Below are positions 63,722-64,000 of a stretch of DNA of 64,000 bases, piece by piece (position 1 is the first letter of the stretch; every line of letters begins with the position of its first letter). The stretch covers positions 233,738-297,737 of the forward strand of contig JACRBZ010000066.1 of NCBI GenBank assembly GCA_016219185.1, in the 5' to 3' direction. The DNA comes from Deltaproteobacteria bacterium. GTDB taxonomy: Bacteria; Desulfobacterota; Desulfobacteria; Desulfobacterales; Desulfatirhabdiaceae. A model generated the notes under the pieces. That model had not been told where the DNA came from, ran no database searches, and worked only from the letters and a program-made list of their open reading frames with translations. The translations under genes and the position numbers were made by a program.

Positions 63722-63776
63722 TCTCTCAAATTTATCAAGGTACATATTCCCACTTGAATCATAAAAGGAGATTAGC

Positions 63777-64000
63777 ATGAAGAGAAAAAAAGAATTGAAA
63801 ACTGTGTTCATCATGATTTTGCTTGTTTTTATCGGTTTGTGCAGCACCCCGTTATTTCTTCACGCGGAAGAGGCGGCCCAGGCGGTTCAGGCGCCGGATC
63901 CGGTGCCGGACCCCTCGGGCACCAGCACCGGCGGCGTAGCCGATGTGATCGGTGCAACCACCGGTGCCCCGACCGCCGATGACATGAAAAATCTGGCGGC
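63777..64000 (+). CDS. probable ammonium transporter, 3' partial
   Basis: About 74 residues before the window ends. RBS AAGGAG is 6 bases before the ATG. The signal-type helix at about 9-33 is followed by a short Pro/Ala-rich linker and the GTSTGGVADVIGATTGAPTADDM segment, like the periplasmic extension before the first helix of Amt/AmtB proteins in this phylum. The conserved membrane domain lies outside the window. The sigma-54 promoter supports nitrogen control. The family call is moderately supported; the partial sequence alone would not prove it. Confidence 0.6.
   Translation, partial: MKRKKELKTVFIMILLVFIGLCSTPLFLHAEEAAQAVQAPDPVPDPSGTSTGGVADVIGATTGAPTADDMKNLA

Larger units (their letters stand above)
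62679..63776. other. long AT-rich non-coding stretch
   Basis: About 1.1 kb with no convincing gene on either strand. It holds a perfect hairpin at 63253-63283, repeated AAACATAAATGT motifs (near 63524 and 63637), and a sigma-54 promoter at 63706. The likely function is regulation of the downstream gene. Confidence 0.55.

Overview
The window looks like a chromosomal segment of a sulfate-reducing or related anaerobic member of the Desulfobacterota (old Deltaproteobacteria). The inference rests on gene content: a glycyl radical enzyme with its activase, tungstate transporter parts, a two-CW-type sensor kinase, HDOD and chemotaxis signalling, and sigma-54 promoters. No ribosomal RNA or other phylogenetic marker is present, so the assignment is not proven.

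Layout. 1-4.6 kb: the right edge of a prophage or phage remnant (coiled-coil structural protein, small overlapping ORFs, two AT-hook proteins, many hairpins), ending at the 3' end of a tRNA-Lys(CTT) gene. 4.8-7.5 kb: a glycosyltransferase and a tupBC tungstate transporter pair without tupA. 7.9-9.0 kb: a REP-type (Y1/HUH) transposase bracketed by 14-bp inverted repeats. 9.0-24 kb: a same-strand cluster made of a frameshifted GalT-like gene, a PAS-PP2C phosphatase, glycyl radical activase and enzyme, a five-gene oligopeptide ABC transporter, a dipeptide epimerase, a frameshifted PhnD-like binding lipoprotein and a two-CW histidine kinase. 24-27.9 kb: an RNase II-like gene (possibly leaderless), an alpha/alpha-barrel protein and a hexapeptide acyltransferase. 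27.9-31.8 kb: an EAL-HDOD protein, a chemoreceptor and a phosphoacceptor-less receiver, downstream of a candidate sigma-54 promoter with three palindromic upstream sites. 32.1-42.1 kb: a tightly overlapped seven-gene type I restriction-modification island (hsdM, kilA-N with a G8 tract, a 101-aa gene, hsdS, a DUF4062/ATPase protein, hsdR, a YgjP-like metallopeptidase), directly behind a LUD-domain gene. 43.1-47.5 kb: a MacAB-like export operon. 47.7-50.7 kb: an SDR, an unrecognised 562-aa protein and an SMR-like protein. 51.4-54.7 kb: a membrane glycosyltransferase fusion and a ClC transporter. 54.8-57.5 kb: two secreted ankyrin proteins. 57.7-62.7 kb: a DHH/CPBP fusion, otsB, otsA and a universal stress protein. 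From 63.8 kb: the start of a probable ammonium transporter behind a clear sigma-54 promoter.

The strongest candidate for an undescribed system is the 11.3-21 kb cluster. Peptide import, dipeptide epimerisation (DxD signature present) and a glycyl radical enzyme are encoded in one translationally coupled operon, flanked by a cysteine-rich PAS phosphatase and a binding-protein-linked sensor kinase. This would fit uptake and radical-based anaerobic breakdown of a peptide-borne residue, but the substrate cannot be read from sequence. Other points of interest are the G8 tract in the restriction island, the DHH-CPBP fusion, the sigma-54/UAS arrangement before the chemotaxis genes, and four frameshifted genes that could be real or assembly errors.
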